DNA of 64,000 bases from CAYLMG01 sp964493425 (GCA_964493425.1 CAZBMW010000001.1:124001-188000), one strand, 5' to 3'; shown: positions 44,732 to 54,317, counted from the first letter of the stretch. Notes: generated by a model from the sequence alone, not told the origin. Translations and numbers: made by a program.

Positions 44732-44756
44732 TAATATACCCTGGGGGGGTATATTA
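44732..44756 (+). promoter_or_regulatory. CsoR operator
   Basis: The inverted repeat TAATATACCC, five-base TGGGG centre, GGGTATATTA is perfect over ten bases per arm. Its G-tract core (ACCC-n-GGGT) is the form bound by CsoR/RcnR-family repressors. It lies 26 bases before the csoR start, consistent with autorepression and copper induction. Confidence 0.85.
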
Positions 44757-44781
44757 AATGTATATATGAAAGGGCCAAAAG

Positions 44782-45060
44782 ATGAGCAAAAATCCAAGTC
44801 ATAAAGATAATCTCGTTGCGTTGAGGCGAGTTGAGGGTCAGGTTCGCGGTGTCCAAGCAATGATCGAAAATGGCGAGTACTGTATTGATATTTTGAATCA
44901 GATATACGCGATAAAAGGGGCTCTTGGTCGCGTAGAAGAAAAAATTCTAAAAAAGCACTTTCAGAACTGTGTGACTGAAGCTGTTAAAGGAGCCTCTGAA
45001 AAGGAAAAACAGCAGAAGCTGGATGAAATTCTCAAACTGATACACCAGACGCGTAGATAA
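44782..45060 (+). CDS. csoR: CsoR family copper-sensing repressor
   Basis: A 92-residue all-helical DUF156 repressor. It starts its core with LVALRRVEGQVRGVQAMIE; the Cu(I) ligand set is present as the Cys in GEYCIDIL and the His and second Cys in KKHFQNCV, the C-H-C pattern of true CsoR. Apo-CsoR binds the adjacent palindrome and releases it on binding Cu(I). The efflux operon begins 76 bp downstream, probably under the same control. Confidence 0.93.
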   Translation: MSKNPSHKDNLVALRRVEGQVRGVQAMIENGEYCIDILNQIYAIKGALGRVEEKILKKHFQNCVTEAVKGASEKEKQQKLDEILKLIHQTRR

Positions 45061-45136
45061 TGAAATGTAGTGGTTAGAGAGCAACTGATTTGTATAATGA
45101 AGAAGTAAAATCATATCAGATTAAGGAGCTGAGAAT

Positions 45137-46414
45137 ATGAATAGACAGGTTCTTAGGATTATGGGCGTGGTTATGCTTGTTTTGACATCGCCTGCTGTGG
45201 CTTCGCAGCAGCCAGCTGATGTAAATGAATTGCAAGTGCTTGCCGATTATCTACGTTATGCTTGCCTTAATAATGCTGAACTTAAAGCAAAGTTTGAGGA
45301 ATGGAAGGCTGCTGTTGAGCAGGTTCCGCAGGCCAAAGCTCTGGATGACCCTAAGTTCACATACAGCTATTTCATTGAAGAAGTTGAAACTCGAGTCGGC
45401 CCACAAAGGCAGAAGTTCGGCATAATGCAGGTATTTCCTTGGTTTGGCACGATCGAAGCGAGAACCGATGCGGCGTCTGCAAATGCAAGGGCTGCTTTGA
45501 AAAGATACGAGTCGAGCAAGTTAAGACTTTACCGGCAGGTAAAGGAAGCGTTTTATGAATTCACCTATCTTGCTACAGCGATTGAAATAGCAAAAGAGAA
45601 TCTTGAACTTCTTCAGCATTTTGAAGAAGCTGCGCGAGCGAAATACCGCGCATCCGCTGCGACGCATCCTGACATAATCCGTGCACAATTAGAGCTGGCA
45701 ACGCTCGAGGATGTACTGAAAAGCTTAGAGCAGTTCAGGGAGCCAACGGTTGCCAAACTTAATTCGGTTCTTAACCGGCCGGCAGGTGCCGAGCTTGCCT
45801 GGCCAGTAAAAGAAAAGCCGGCAGAAATTAAGCTCAACCAGCAGCAAATTATCGAGGCGTTAATAAAGAATAATCCTCAGCTTGCCGAGTTGGACTGGCA
45901 GCTCGAGGCTGCACGGGCTAAAGTTGAGCTCGCAAAGAAAAAATTCTACCCGAATATAGGTATCGGGCTCGACTGGATTCAAACAGACGGTGCACTTACG
46001 CCGGGCGTCAGGGACAGCGGCAAAGACCCCATCGTGCTGATGTTTTCAATGAATATTCCGTTGTGGCGGGACAGCTATAGCGCAGCGGAAGCGCAGGCAA
46101 AGGCCAATGTAAGAAACGTTCAGCATAAACAAATCGAAGCGGAAAATGTAAAGATTGCCCGCGCGATTGAGCTGCTGTATGATATCGAAGACAATCAAAG
46201 GAAAGTAAACCTCTATGGGGATGTGCTTGTTCCAAAAGCCGAGCAGTTAGTGCAGGTATCGGAGACAGCGTACAGGGCAGGGACGGTTGATTTTCTCAGC
46301 CTGATTGATGCACAGCGTATGCGGCTTAAATATGAGCTGGATTATGAGCGGGCCGTGACAGATTACCAGCAAACAATAGCAGAGCTCGAAATGCTCACAG
46401 GTTTGGAATTTTAA
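45137..46414 (+). CDS. cusC: TolC-family outer-membrane efflux protein (CusC-like)
   Basis: Signal peptide (MNRQVLRIMGVVMLVLTSPA, cleavage after AVA) followed by two related helical halves of the TolC fold, with FPWFGTIEARTDAASANARA in the first and MNIPLWRDSYSAAEAQAKAN in the second. The coiled-coil segments form the periplasmic tunnel and the short strands the outer-membrane barrel. There is no lipobox Cys at the mature start. AAGGAG lies before the ATG. First structural gene of the cusC-cusB-YHS-cusA operon. Confidence 0.9.
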   Translation: MNRQVLRIMGVVMLVLTSPAVASQQPADVNELQVLADYLRYACLNNAELKAKFEEWKAAVEQVPQAKALDDPKFTYSYFIEEVETRVGPQRQKFGIMQVFPWFGTIEARTDAASANARAALKRYESSKLRLYRQVKEAFYEFTYLATAIEIAKENLELLQHFEEAARAKYRASAATHPDIIRAQLELATLEDVLKSLEQFREPTVAKLNSVLNRPAGAELAWPVKEKPAEIKLNQQQIIEALIKNNPQLAELDWQLEAARAKVELAKKKFYPNIGIGLDWIQTDGALTPGVRDSGKDPIVLMFSMNIPLWRDSYSAAEAQAKANVRNVQHKQIEAENVKIARAIELLYDIEDNQRKVNLYGDVLVPKAEQLVQVSETAYRAGTVDFLSLIDAQRMRLKYELDYERAVTDYQQTIAELEMLTGLEF

Positions 46415-46490
46415 TATTATCTCATTGAAAATTTTGTATTTTTTTGGATTTTAACCCTATTAAAACAGTATGGATTTAAAGGGTTTTATT

Positions 46491-47960
46491 ATGAAAAAGC
46501 TGCGATTAAAATTTTTGTTAGCTATTGCGATAATAGCTCTAATTGCTGCATTTGCCAGCGGTTATATAATCAGAGGCTTTCAGGATAAGAGTGGTTCTTC
46601 AGGCGGCGAGCAGAAAAAACAGGCGGCATCCGAAAAACAGCAGTGGTGGACGTGCTCTATGCATCCGCAGATTCGCCAGCCGAAACCGGGTAAGTGTCCT
46701 ATCTGTTTTATGGATTTGATACCGATGGAAACCGAGGCGGGCGACACAGGCTCGCGGGAAATATCCTTTTCAGAAGATGCCCTGAAGCTGATGGAAATTG
46801 AGACTGCCGCTGTGGAACGTAAATTCGTAGACTCTGAGGTCCGGCTGACAGGAAAGGTCGCTTACGATGAGACCAGGCTCAAACACATCACTGCTTGGGT
46901 ACCAGGGCGTATTGACCGGCTTTACGTTGATTTTACAGGGACACAGGTTATTAAAGGCGACCATATGGTCTATCTTTACAGTCCTGAGCTTATAAGCTCA
47001 CAGACCGAGTTGCTTGAGGCTTCAAGAGCGGTAGAGAGTCTGACAGAGAATACATCGGCGCTTATTAAAAACTCAACTCGTGCTACGCTTGAGGCTGCGA
47101 GAGACAAATTGAGACTTCTGGGATTAACGGACGAACAAATCGAACAGATAGAGCAAAGCGGCCAGGCGACAGACCATATAACCATTAATGCACCCATAGG
47201 CGGAATCGTAATCGAAAAACATCTTACCGAAGGTCAATATGTCCAGACAGGCGCCAAGATATATACAATTGCCGACCTTTCCGAGCTGTGGGTACAACTG
47301 GATGCATACGAATCGGATTTGATGTGGATTCGCTATGGGCAGGAAGTTGAATTCACAACCGAGGCGTATCCGGGAGACATTTTTACGGGGAGGGTCAGCT
47401 TTTTATCGCCGACAGTTGACCCAGAGACAAGGACAATCAAGGTGCGTTTGAACGTTTCGAACCGGCGGGGAAAGCTTAAACCTGATATGTTCGTCAGGGC
47501 TGTGGTCCGGTCAAAGATAGCTATGGGAGGGAAAGTAATGGATGCCGATATGGCAGGCAAATGGATTTGCCCAATGCATCCTTCGGTTATCAAAGATAGT
47601 TTTGGAAAGTGTGATATATGCCAAATGGATTTAGTGACGACAGAGTCGCTCGGTTATGTTACAGACGCAGTTCCTGAGCAGGCGCCTCTTGTAATACCGG
47701 TATCGGCTGCCCTGGTTACAGGCAAACGGGCGGTAGTTTATGTGAGGCTGGACGACCCGAATAAGCCGACCTTCGAAGGCAGAGAAGTTGTCCTCGGGCC
47801 AAGAGCAACGGATTATTATATCGTCAAAGAAGGGCTTAATGAAGGAGAGGTTGTTGTAAGCAAGGGTAATTTTAAGATAGATTCAGCACTCCAGATACAG
47901 GCTAAGCCGAGTATGATGAATCCTGAAGGCTCTTTGCCTATGACTGAACATCAACACTAA
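46491..47960 (+). CDS. cusB: RND efflux adaptor CusB with two heavy-metal-binding domains
   Basis: Periplasmic membrane-fusion protein with an N-terminal membrane anchor. After it comes a heavy-metal-binding domain (WTCSMHPQIRQPKPGKCPIC, then FMDLIPM). The MFP core follows: a barrel-sandwich half, an alpha hairpin (about residues 170-230), the second lipoyl half GGIVIEKHLTEGQYV and the beta-barrel. A second heavy-metal-binding motif (WICPMHPSVIKDSFGKCDIC) is inserted at about 365-395. A start seven codons upstream is in frame; this ATG is preferred because AAAGGG precedes it. It connects CusA to CusC and may hand Cu(I)/Ag(I) to the pump. Confidence 0.92.
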   Translation: MKKLRLKFLLAIAIIALIAAFASGYIIRGFQDKSGSSGGEQKKQAASEKQQWWTCSMHPQIRQPKPGKCPICFMDLIPMETEAGDTGSREISFSEDALKLMEIETAAVERKFVDSEVRLTGKVAYDETRLKHITAWVPGRIDRLYVDFTGTQVIKGDHMVYLYSPELISSQTELLEASRAVESLTENTSALIKNSTRATLEAARDKLRLLGLTDEQIEQIEQSGQATDHITINAPIGGIVIEKHLTEGQYVQTGAKIYTIADLSELWVQLDAYESDLMWIRYGQEVEFTTEAYPGDIFTGRVSFLSPTVDPETRTIKVRLNVSNRRGKLKPDMFVRAVVRSKIAMGGKVMDADMAGKWICPMHPSVIKDSFGKCDICQMDLVTTESLGYVTDAVPEQAPLVIPVSAALVTGKRAVVYVRLDDPNKPTFEGREVVLGPRATDYYIVKEGLNEGEVVVSKGNFKIDSALQIQAKPSMMNPEGSLPMTEHQH

Positions 47961-47995
47961 AAAATAAATGTTAACATTTTTTAAGGAGAACTAAA

Positions 47996-48304
47996 ATGAA
48001 ACGGTCAAGAAAACATATCACACTTCTAATAATGGTTTTCTTCCTGATTACGGGTCTTGTAGTACTTGCCAGCTGCAAGAAGAAGTCGGGGTCCGGAACA
48101 TCAATGGGAATTGAATCGATAGCTTCAGGCGAGGAAATCCTTCAGAAGAATTGTCCTGTGATGGGTGGGGCGATTAACAAGGATATTTTCACAGAGTACA
48201 AAGGTAAGAAGGTTTACTTCTGTTGTGCCAGCTGCAAGGAGGCGTTCGAAAAAGAGCCGGAAAAATACTTATCGAAGCTGCCGCAATTCAACGAATCAGA
48301 TTAG
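47996..48304 (+). CDS. YHS/TRASH-domain lipoprotein
   Basis: A lipoprotein signal peptide ends in lipobox VLAS before Cys23. The mature part is one metal-binding YHS-type domain: NCPVMGGAINKDIFTEYKGK followed by YFCCASCKEAFEKEP, with Cys and Met ligands suited to copper. At 102 residues it is a small periplasmic metal chaperone or sensor. AAGGAGAACT precedes the start. It lies between cusB and cusA with gaps of 36 and 25 bp, so it is made with the pump and takes the place that CusF has in enterobacteria. Confidence 0.85.
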   Translation: MKRSRKHITLLIMVFFLITGLVVLASCKKKSGSGTSMGIESIASGEEILQKNCPVMGGAINKDIFTEYKGKKVYFCCASCKEAFEKEPEKYLSKLPQFNESD

Positions 48305-48328
48305 TCGGTAAATTAAAAGGTGTAAAGT

Positions 48329-51300
48329 ATGCTGAGTAAATTGATACGTTTGTGTCTCGAGAACAAGCTTGTAGTGGGGCTTATCCTGCTGGTATTAGTC
48401 GGCTGGGGTTTGTCGGCGGCGCCTTTTGACTGGGAGCTTGCTTTTCTGCCGAGAGCCCCTGTGCCGGTCGATGCTATACCTGATATAGGTGAGAACCAGC
48501 AGATAGTCTTCACGGAATGGCCTGGCAGGTCACCCCAGGACGTTGAAGACCAGATAACGTATCCATTGACGGTATCCCTTTTAGGTATTCCCGGCGTCAA
48601 GACCATTCGAAGTCAGTCGATGTTCGGCTTTTCGAGTATTTACGTGATTTTCGATGAAAGAAAAGATTTCTACTGGTCGCGCAGCAGGATACTCGAAAAG
48701 CTGAACTCGCTTGCTTCGGGTACAGTCCCCGAGGGTATTCAGCCCGCTTTGGGGCCTGATGCCACCGCCTTAGGCCAGGTATTCTGGTACACACTTGAAG
48801 GGAGAGATAAGGATGGAAATCCTACAGGCGGATGGGACCTCGATGAACTAAGAAGCATTCAGGACTGGTACGTTCGTTATTCGCTGATGAGCGCCGAAGG
48901 GATAAGCGAAGTGGCCTCGGTCGGTGGGTTCGTAAAAGAATACCAGATAGATGTTGACCCGGATGCGATGCGAGCTTTCGGTGTCGGGCTCGATGAAATA
49001 TTTATGGTGGTAAAGCAGTCGAATGTTGACGTCGGCGCACGAACGATTGAGATAAACAAGGCTGAATATGTTATTCGAGGGCTCGGTTTTATCAAGGGCT
49101 TAACCGATATTGAGAACACCGTAATAAAGGTCAGGGATAATGTTCCTGTGTATATTAAGAACGTAGCTAAAGTTTCATATGGGCCTGCGCTGAGACGCGG
49201 GGCACTCGATAAAGGCGGGGCTGAAGCGGTCGGCGGAGTTGCGGTGGTACGTTATGGTTATAACCCGCTGCAGGCTATAAAAAATTTAAAAGAAAAAATA
49301 AAGGAGCTCTCGTCGGGATTACCCCAAAAAACCCTTGCCGACGGAACGGTTTCACAGGTTAAAATCGTCCCTTTTTATGACAGGACCGGACTTATCTACG
49401 AGACCCTCGGCACGCTGGAAACGGCGCTAACGCTGGAAATACTGGTAACGATTATTGTCGTAATCTTTCTGGTTATGCACCTGAGAAGCTCGATACTGAT
49501 TAGTGCAATGCTGCCGCTGGCGATACTGATGTGCTTTATAGCGATGAAGCTGTTCGGCGTCGATGCCAATATCGTTGCGCTGTCGGGTATTGCAATTGCA
49601 ATCGGAACTATAGTCGATATGGGGATTGTGATATGTGAAAACATTCTGCGTCATCTTAACGAGGCAAAACCCGAAGAAAGCCGGCTTGAAGTTGTTTACC
49701 GGGCGTCAAGCGAGGTGGGCGGAGCAGTACTGACGGCGGTTGCCACAACGGTTGTGGGATTCCTGCCTGTATTTACGATGACCGGCGCAGAGGGAAAATT
49801 ATTTAAGCCATTGGCATATACAAAAACATTTGCTTTGATAGCATCGGTTGTTATAGCAATTACGATTATCCCGCCGGCGGCACATTTACTATTCGCAAAA
49901 CGCTTCGGATTCGAGAGGACAGAAAAATTAAAAGCTCAAAGAGCAAGTAAGAAAAACGTAATACTTAATATTATTGCGATACTTGTAGTAGGTATTATCT
50001 TGTCGGCAAGGTGGCTGCCTTTAGGGCACGGCAAAGGGATTGTGCTGAACTTTATTTTTGTTGCATTGATGATAGGCGGGCTGCTTGTCTTTTTCAAAAT
50101 CTTTCAATATTTCTATCCGATGATTTTAGGCTGGTGCCTGAAACACAAATTGATGTTCCTTTCGATACCAGCAGTTATTGTTATTACAGGGACAATTATA
50201 TGGTCGGGGCTTGGTAAAGAATTTATGCCTTCGCTGGATGAAGGTTCATTTCTATATATGCCGACGACTATGCCGCACGCATCTATCGGGGAGGCACTTG
50301 ATATTCTCCAGAAACAGGATGCTGCCTTTGGTTCAATACCCGAAATCGAATCGGCAGTAGGCAAGATAGGCCGAGCCGAAACGGCTCTCGATCCGGCGCC
50401 GATATCGATGATTGAAACAGTAATTAACTACAAAAGCGAATATATACTGGACAAGGACGGCCGGCCTGTGCGGTTCAAATATGACAGGAAGAAAGAGGAA
50501 TTCGTACGAGACGCGAACAATCAACTGATAGAGGATAGGTACGGCAGACCCTTCAGACAATGGCGAGATCATATCAATAGCCCGGACGACATCTGGGATG
50601 AGATTGTAAAGGCGGGCAAAATTCCTGGGACAACGAGTGCACCGAAGCTGCAGCCGATAGCTGCGCGGATTGTTATGTTACAAAGTGGAATGCGGGCACC
50701 GATGGGGATAAAAATAAAGGGACCTAACCTTGAGACAATCGAGAAGGTTGGACTTGAATTTGAGCGTCTTCTCAAAGAAGTCACCTCGGTGGAGCCTTCT
50801 GCCGTTATAGCTGACAGGATTGTCGGCAAACCCTATCTGGAGATTGATATAGACCGCGATGCGATAGCACGGTATGGAATCAGCATCCGCAAAATACAGG
50901 ATGTAATAGAAGTTGCCATCGGGGGCAAGCGTATCACAACAACTGTTGAGGGCAGAGAACGTTACCCTGTGAGGGTAAGATATGCCAGAGAACTAAGGGA
51001 TCAGATCGAGACTCTTGGTAAGATTCTCGTTCCAGCTGCGGATGGTTCACAAATACCGCTGATTCAGTTAGCTGAAATTCGTTATATACGTGGGCCACAG
51101 GCAATAAAAAGTGAGGACACGTTTCTTGTTGGGTATGTCTTGTTGGACAAAAAGCAGGGCTTTGCAGAGGTGGATGTTGTCGAAGAGTGCGAGAAGTTTC
51201 TCAAGGAAAAGATAGAAACTGGCCAATTAGTCATACCTGAAGGCGTCAGTTACAGATTCTCGGGAACATATGAAAATCAAGTCCGTGCCCAGAAGACGCT

Positions 51301-51901
51301 TATGGTCGTTGTTCCGCTGGCATTATTTGTAATCTTTATGATTTTGTATTTTCAGTTTAAGTCAACAGTTACGAGTCTTCTTGTTTTTTCCGGGATTATA
51401 GTTGCCTGGGCGGGCGGATTTCTGATGATATGGTTTTACGGGCAGGAGTGGTTTTTGAATTTTAATGTTTTCGGTGTTTCTATGCGCCAGCTTTTTCAGA
51501 TTCATCCGATTAATATGAGCGTGGCGATATGGGTCGGATTCCTGGCTCTTTTCGGAATAGCTTCTGATAACGGGGTAATTATCTGCACCTACTTGGAGCA
51601 GCGATTCAAAGGAACACCTGTGACGGACAGAAATCAAATTCACGAGAAGGTCATCGCAGCGTCGCAGAGAAGAATACGCCCTGCCCTTATGACAACAGCG
51701 ACGACTATTCTTGCGCTGTTACCGGTTCTGACCTCGAGCGGCCGAGGTTCGGATATTATGGTGCCGATGGCTATACCGTCCTTCGGGGGAATGACAATTC
51801 AGATACTCACCGTTCTTGTGGTGCCTGTTTTGTATTGTTTGGTTAAAGAACTAAGATTGAAATTCAAACTTCGTTATAACTCTTCACTTCCAGTGACATA
51901 A
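48329..51901 (+). CDS. cusA: CusA/CzcA family heavy-metal RND transporter
   Basis: Inner-membrane proton-driven pump with twelve membrane segments in two halves of six. Seen are VPVDAIPDIGENQQIVFTEW, GIPGVKTIRSQSMFGFSSIY, the TM4 relay region DMGIVICENILRHLNEA and the second-half mirror GIASDNGVIICTYLEQRF. Methionines in MPTTMPHAS and LQSGMRAPMGIKI suit Cu(I)/Ag(I) passage. At 1190 residues it is longer than E. coli CusA (1047). Extra sequence lies after TM6 (basic linker plus extra hydrophobic segment) and in a polar insertion at about residues 700-770 with DRYGRPFRQWRDHIN. CsoR control favours copper. Confidence 0.93.
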   Translation: MLSKLIRLCLENKLVVGLILLVLVGWGLSAAPFDWELAFLPRAPVPVDAIPDIGENQQIVFTEWPGRSPQDVEDQITYPLTVSLLGIPGVKTIRSQSMFGFSSIYVIFDERKDFYWSRSRILEKLNSLASGTVPEGIQPALGPDATALGQVFWYTLEGRDKDGNPTGGWDLDELRSIQDWYVRYSLMSAEGISEVASVGGFVKEYQIDVDPDAMRAFGVGLDEIFMVVKQSNVDVGARTIEINKAEYVIRGLGFIKGLTDIENTVIKVRDNVPVYIKNVAKVSYGPALRRGALDKGGAEAVGGVAVVRYGYNPLQAIKNLKEKIKELSSGLPQKTLADGTVSQVKIVPFYDRTGLIYETLGTLETALTLEILVTIIVVIFLVMHLRSSILISAMLPLAILMCFIAMKLFGVDANIVALSGIAIAIGTIVDMGIVICENILRHLNEAKPEESRLEVVYRASSEVGGAVLTAVATTVVGFLPVFTMTGAEGKLFKPLAYTKTFALIASVVIAITIIPPAAHLLFAKRFGFERTEKLKAQRASKKNVILNIIAILVVGIILSARWLPLGHGKGIVLNFIFVALMIGGLLVFFKIFQYFYPMILGWCLKHKLMFLSIPAVIVITGTIIWSGLGKEFMPSLDEGSFLYMPTTMPHASIGEALDILQKQDAAFGSIPEIESAVGKIGRAETALDPAPISMIETVINYKSEYILDKDGRPVRFKYDRKKEEFVRDANNQLIEDRYGRPFRQWRDHINSPDDIWDEIVKAGKIPGTTSAPKLQPIAARIVMLQSGMRAPMGIKIKGPNLETIEKVGLEFERLLKEVTSVEPSAVIADRIVGKPYLEIDIDRDAIARYGISIRKIQDVIEVAIGGKRITTTVEGRERYPVRVRYARELRDQIETLGKILVPAADGSQIPLIQLAEIRYIRGPQAIKSEDTFLVGYVLLDKKQGFAEVDVVEECEKFLKEKIETGQLVIPEGVSYRFSGTYENQVRAQKTLMVVVPLALFVIFMILYFQFKSTVTSLLVFSGIIVAWAGGFLMIWFYGQEWFLNFNVFGVSMRQLFQIHPINMSVAIWVGFLALFGIASDNGVIICTYLEQRFKGTPVTDRNQIHEKVIAASQRRIRPALMTTATTILALLPVLTSSGRGSDIMVPMAIPSFGGMTIQILTVLVVPVLYCLVKELRLKFKLRYNSSLPVT

Positions 51902-51913
51902 AAAAATTATTAA

Positions 51914-52027
51914 ATCATTGTTGCCACGCATGATGTAAAACTCGGCTCACAAACCAACCGCGTGATATCCTTACAGGACGGAAAAATTGTTTCAAACGAT
52001 GTATATAAAAAAGGAATTTCAGAATAG
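51914..52027 (+). pseudogene. ABC-transporter ATPase, C-terminal remnant
   Basis: A frame without start reads IIVATHDVKLGSQTNRVISL then QDGKIVSNDV to a TAG. THD is the switch-histidine motif and the RVISLQDGKIV strand is typical of MacB/LolD-type ATPases. Everything before the H-loop is missing and a stop directly precedes it. It is probably the remnant of an exporter gene deleted downstream of the metal operon. Confidence 0.75.
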
Positions 52028-52092
52028 CTGAATGATTTATGCGTTTAGTTTCCCAAGTGTTAACCAGGCCAATAACAAGGAATAAAAACTTT

Positions 52093-52905
52093 TTATAAGA
52101 ACATAAGCAAGCTTACAGCCATAACTGCCATGCCTGCAACCAGGCCGTAAGCAGCTAAGTGGTGCTCTCCATATTCCTGGGCGGTAGGTAGCAGCTCATC
52201 AAGGGAGATGAATACCATTATTCCTGCTACCGAAGCAAAAAGGACTCCAAAGACAATATCATTAAAAAATGAAAACAAAAGTGCGTATCCGATCAGCGCC
52301 CCGAGCGGCTCGGAAAGCCCCGAAAGAAATGAATAAGTAAAAGCCTTGTTTCTATTGCCCGTTGCGTAAAATATGGGAACTGAGACAGCAATGCCTTCAG
52401 GGATATTGTGTATTGCTATGGCAATGGCGATTGGTATTCCGATTTTTACATCTTTTAATGCACTGGCAAAAGTGGCAAGGCCTTCCGGGAAATTGTGGAT
52501 TGCAATAGCAATTGCAGCGAAAAGACCCATTCTGTATAAGTTTTTGAAGTTAGATGCTCTGGAAGTGTCACCCATCTCTTCGACCTTGTGTACTTCATGG
52601 GGATTTTCAAAGGACGGCACGAGTCTGTCTATAAGGCCGATAAAGATAATCCCAGCGAAGAATGACAATACAGTAATCCAAAAACCGCCGACCTCGCCCA
52701 ATTGAACAGATAGACAATCTTTGGCCCTGGGAAATATTTCAACAAATGAGACGTATATCATTACGCCGGCTGAAAAACCGAGAGAGGCAGAAAGGAACTT
52801 TGTATTAGTGCGTTTAGCAAAGAACGCAAGGGCACTGCCAATCCCCGTGGATAGACCCGCAAATAAGGTTAATCCAAGTGCAATCAGAACATTTTTAGGT
52901 TCCAT
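52093..52905 (-). CDS. zupT: ZIP family divalent metal transporter
   Basis: Eight membrane segments. The metal-binding helices are diagnostic: HNFPEGLATFASAL in TM4 and HNIPEGIAVSVPIF in TM5, with GLSEPLGALIGY after. The intracellular loop between TM3 and TM4 is short and carries HEVHKVEE. ZupT-type proteins import zinc, iron and other divalent ions. Single gene, convergent with the Cu-efflux operon and divergent from the Fur-family gene. Confidence 0.93.
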   Translation of the reverse strand: MEPKNVLIALGLTLFAGLSTGIGSALAFFAKRTNTKFLSASLGFSAGVMIYVSFVEIFPRAKDCLSVQLGEVGGFWITVLSFFAGIIFIGLIDRLVPSFENPHEVHKVEEMGDTSRASNFKNLYRMGLFAAIAIAIHNFPEGLATFASALKDVKIGIPIAIAIAIHNIPEGIAVSVPIFYATGNRNKAFTYSFLSGLSEPLGALIGYALLFSFFNDIVFGVLFASVAGIMVFISLDELLPTAQEYGEHHLAAYGLVAGMAVMAVSLLMFL

Positions 52906-53105
52906 TGTTTCCTATCATTTCCTTAGGCGTACGACGAAAGCCGAGTTAGGCCGATACTAAAAACCATAAGACGACCCTATATAGTTAACGAAGTTTAGCT
53001 TTTTGACAACTGAAAACCTGTTAAATTTATGCCGTTTTACGCTCTAGTTTGGGTTTTCAGCCGTTATTTGGAAGAAAATGAAATTTTTAAGGTTTTTGTT
53101 GAACA

Positions 53106-53137
53106 ATAAGAACAATTCTTATATAGTAGTAATTAGT
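53106..53137 (+). promoter_or_regulatory. Candidate Fur/PerR operator
   Basis: A perfect inverted repeat ATAAGAA-CAA-TTCTTAT (53106-53122) is followed by AGTAATTAGT. A related motif, AGTAATTACT, lies at 53641-53650 before the ferritin-like gene. The position before the Fur-family start suggests autoregulation; the regulon is inferred from the shared motif only. Confidence 0.45.
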
Positions 53138-53172
53138 AAAAATAGTTCCAGGCTTTTTTATCAGGTGGTAAG

Positions 53173-53616
53173 ATGCTGCAAAAGAATAAAAAAGAACTTA
53201 TGGCTGAATTTCGAGACAGGTGTAAACAACACAATCTAAATGTAACGCCCCAGCGTGTTGTGATATACGAGGAACTGATTAAATCAAAAGACCACCCCTG
53301 TTCAGAAGATATTTTTGAGAGGGTGAGGAAGGTCTTTGCCGACATTTCCCTTGATACGGTGTATAGAACGCTGTCAACCTTTGCTGAAATGGGTCTTGTT
53401 CATATCGTTGAAGGGTATGGCGAGGTAAGACGATATGACCCGGATACGAGTCCTCACCACCATTTCAGGTGCCTGGAGTGCAATAATATAGTCGACTTTC
53501 GTAATAAGAGCTATGATAACCTGAAAATTCCTGTGCAGTTTCAAGAGAGCTTCAATGTTATGAACGTAAAAGTAGTTCTGGAGGGCAAGTGTGTAAGGTG
53601 TATCAAGAAGTCTTAA
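53173..53616 (+). CDS. Fur/PerR-family transcriptional regulator
   Basis: The winged-helix half has NVTPQRVVIYEELIKSKDHP and FADISLDTVYRTLSTFAEMG, the Fur recognition helix. The C-terminal half carries the metal site PHHHFRCLECNNIVDF and the structural zinc pair CLEC / CVRC. Context (a Dps-like ferritin and ferredoxin downstream) favours a PerR-type peroxide sensor over a pure iron regulator. GGTGG lies before the ATG. Confidence 0.92.
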   Translation: MLQKNKKELMAEFRDRCKQHNLNVTPQRVVIYEELIKSKDHPCSEDIFERVRKVFADISLDTVYRTLSTFAEMGLVHIVEGYGEVRRYDPDTSPHHHFRCLECNNIVDFRNKSYDNLKIPVQFQESFNVMNVKVVLEGKCVRCIKKS

Positions 53617-53640
53617 TATTTTTTTTGTTCAATTAGTAAG

Positions 53641-53650
53641 AGTAATTACT
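53641..53650 (+). promoter_or_regulatory. Candidate operator of the Dps-like gene
   Basis: A self-complementary AGTAATTACT within a wider imperfect repeat TAGTAA-n6-TTACTA. It resembles the AGTAATTAGT found before the Fur-family gene. Confidence 0.35.
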
Positions 53651-53754
53651 ATGTAGGATAAATTACGAAAAAAGAGTTGAAGCAGTATGATAATATTAAT
53701 GCTGTTCGTATAATTTAGTTTGTTTAATGACACTTAAAATAAGGAGAAAACAAA

Positions 53755-54306
53755 ATGGCAAAAGTAGCAAGAGAAATGGTTGAAAAGACAGGAATAAATG
53801 TTGACGATTTGTTGAAACTACTCATCAGCAATGCAGCGGCGGAGTTAACAACCTTTTACTACTATACAATCCTTCGGGCCAATCTAATCGGCTTGGAAGG
53901 TGAAGGTATCAAAGAGATAGCTGAAACAGCCAGGATTGAGGACCGCAACCACTTTGAGGCCCTGGTCCCCCGTATCTACGAACTTGGTGGTGAATTGCCC
54001 AGTGACATGAAGGCCTTCCACGATATATCCGCCTGTCCACCTGCGTCTTTGCCGAAGGACCCGACCGACATCAAGGCAATGTTGACTGTTCTGGTGAATG
54101 CGGAAAGATGTGCGGTGCGCGGGTACACTAATATCTGCAACCTGACAGCCGGCAAAGACCACCGCACCTATGCCCTTGCTCAGGCAATTCTCAACGAGGA
54201 AATTGAGCACGAATCCTGGTTCTCGGAGTTCCTTGGTGAAGGCCCGTCAGGTCACTTCCTGCGAAGGGGTGACACTTCACCATTCGTAAGCAACTTTATG
54301 AGGTAG
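53755..54306 (+). CDS. Dps-like ferritin (DPSL/thioferritin type)
   Basis: Four-helix ferritin-like protein of 183 residues. Iron ligands are visible as NAAAELTTFYYYTIL with its Glu, ARIEDRNHFEALVPR (ExxH type), VNAERCAVRGYTNIC and NEEIEHESWFSEFL (second Glu/ExxH). The Cys pair seven residues apart in the third helix, next to the iron site, is the mark of the DPSL/thioferritin branch. The tail GPSGHFLRRGDTSPFVSNFM also fits. It oxidises and stores iron using peroxide and so protects DNA. AAGGAG precedes the start. Confidence 0.88.
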   Translation: MAKVAREMVEKTGINVDDLLKLLISNAAAELTTFYYYTILRANLIGLEGEGIKEIAETARIEDRNHFEALVPRIYELGGELPSDMKAFHDISACPPASLPKDPTDIKAMLTVLVNAERCAVRGYTNICNLTAGKDHRTYALAQAILNEEIEHESWFSEFLGEGPSGHFLRRGDTSPFVSNFMR

Positions 54307-54317
54307 AAAGAAATTGG

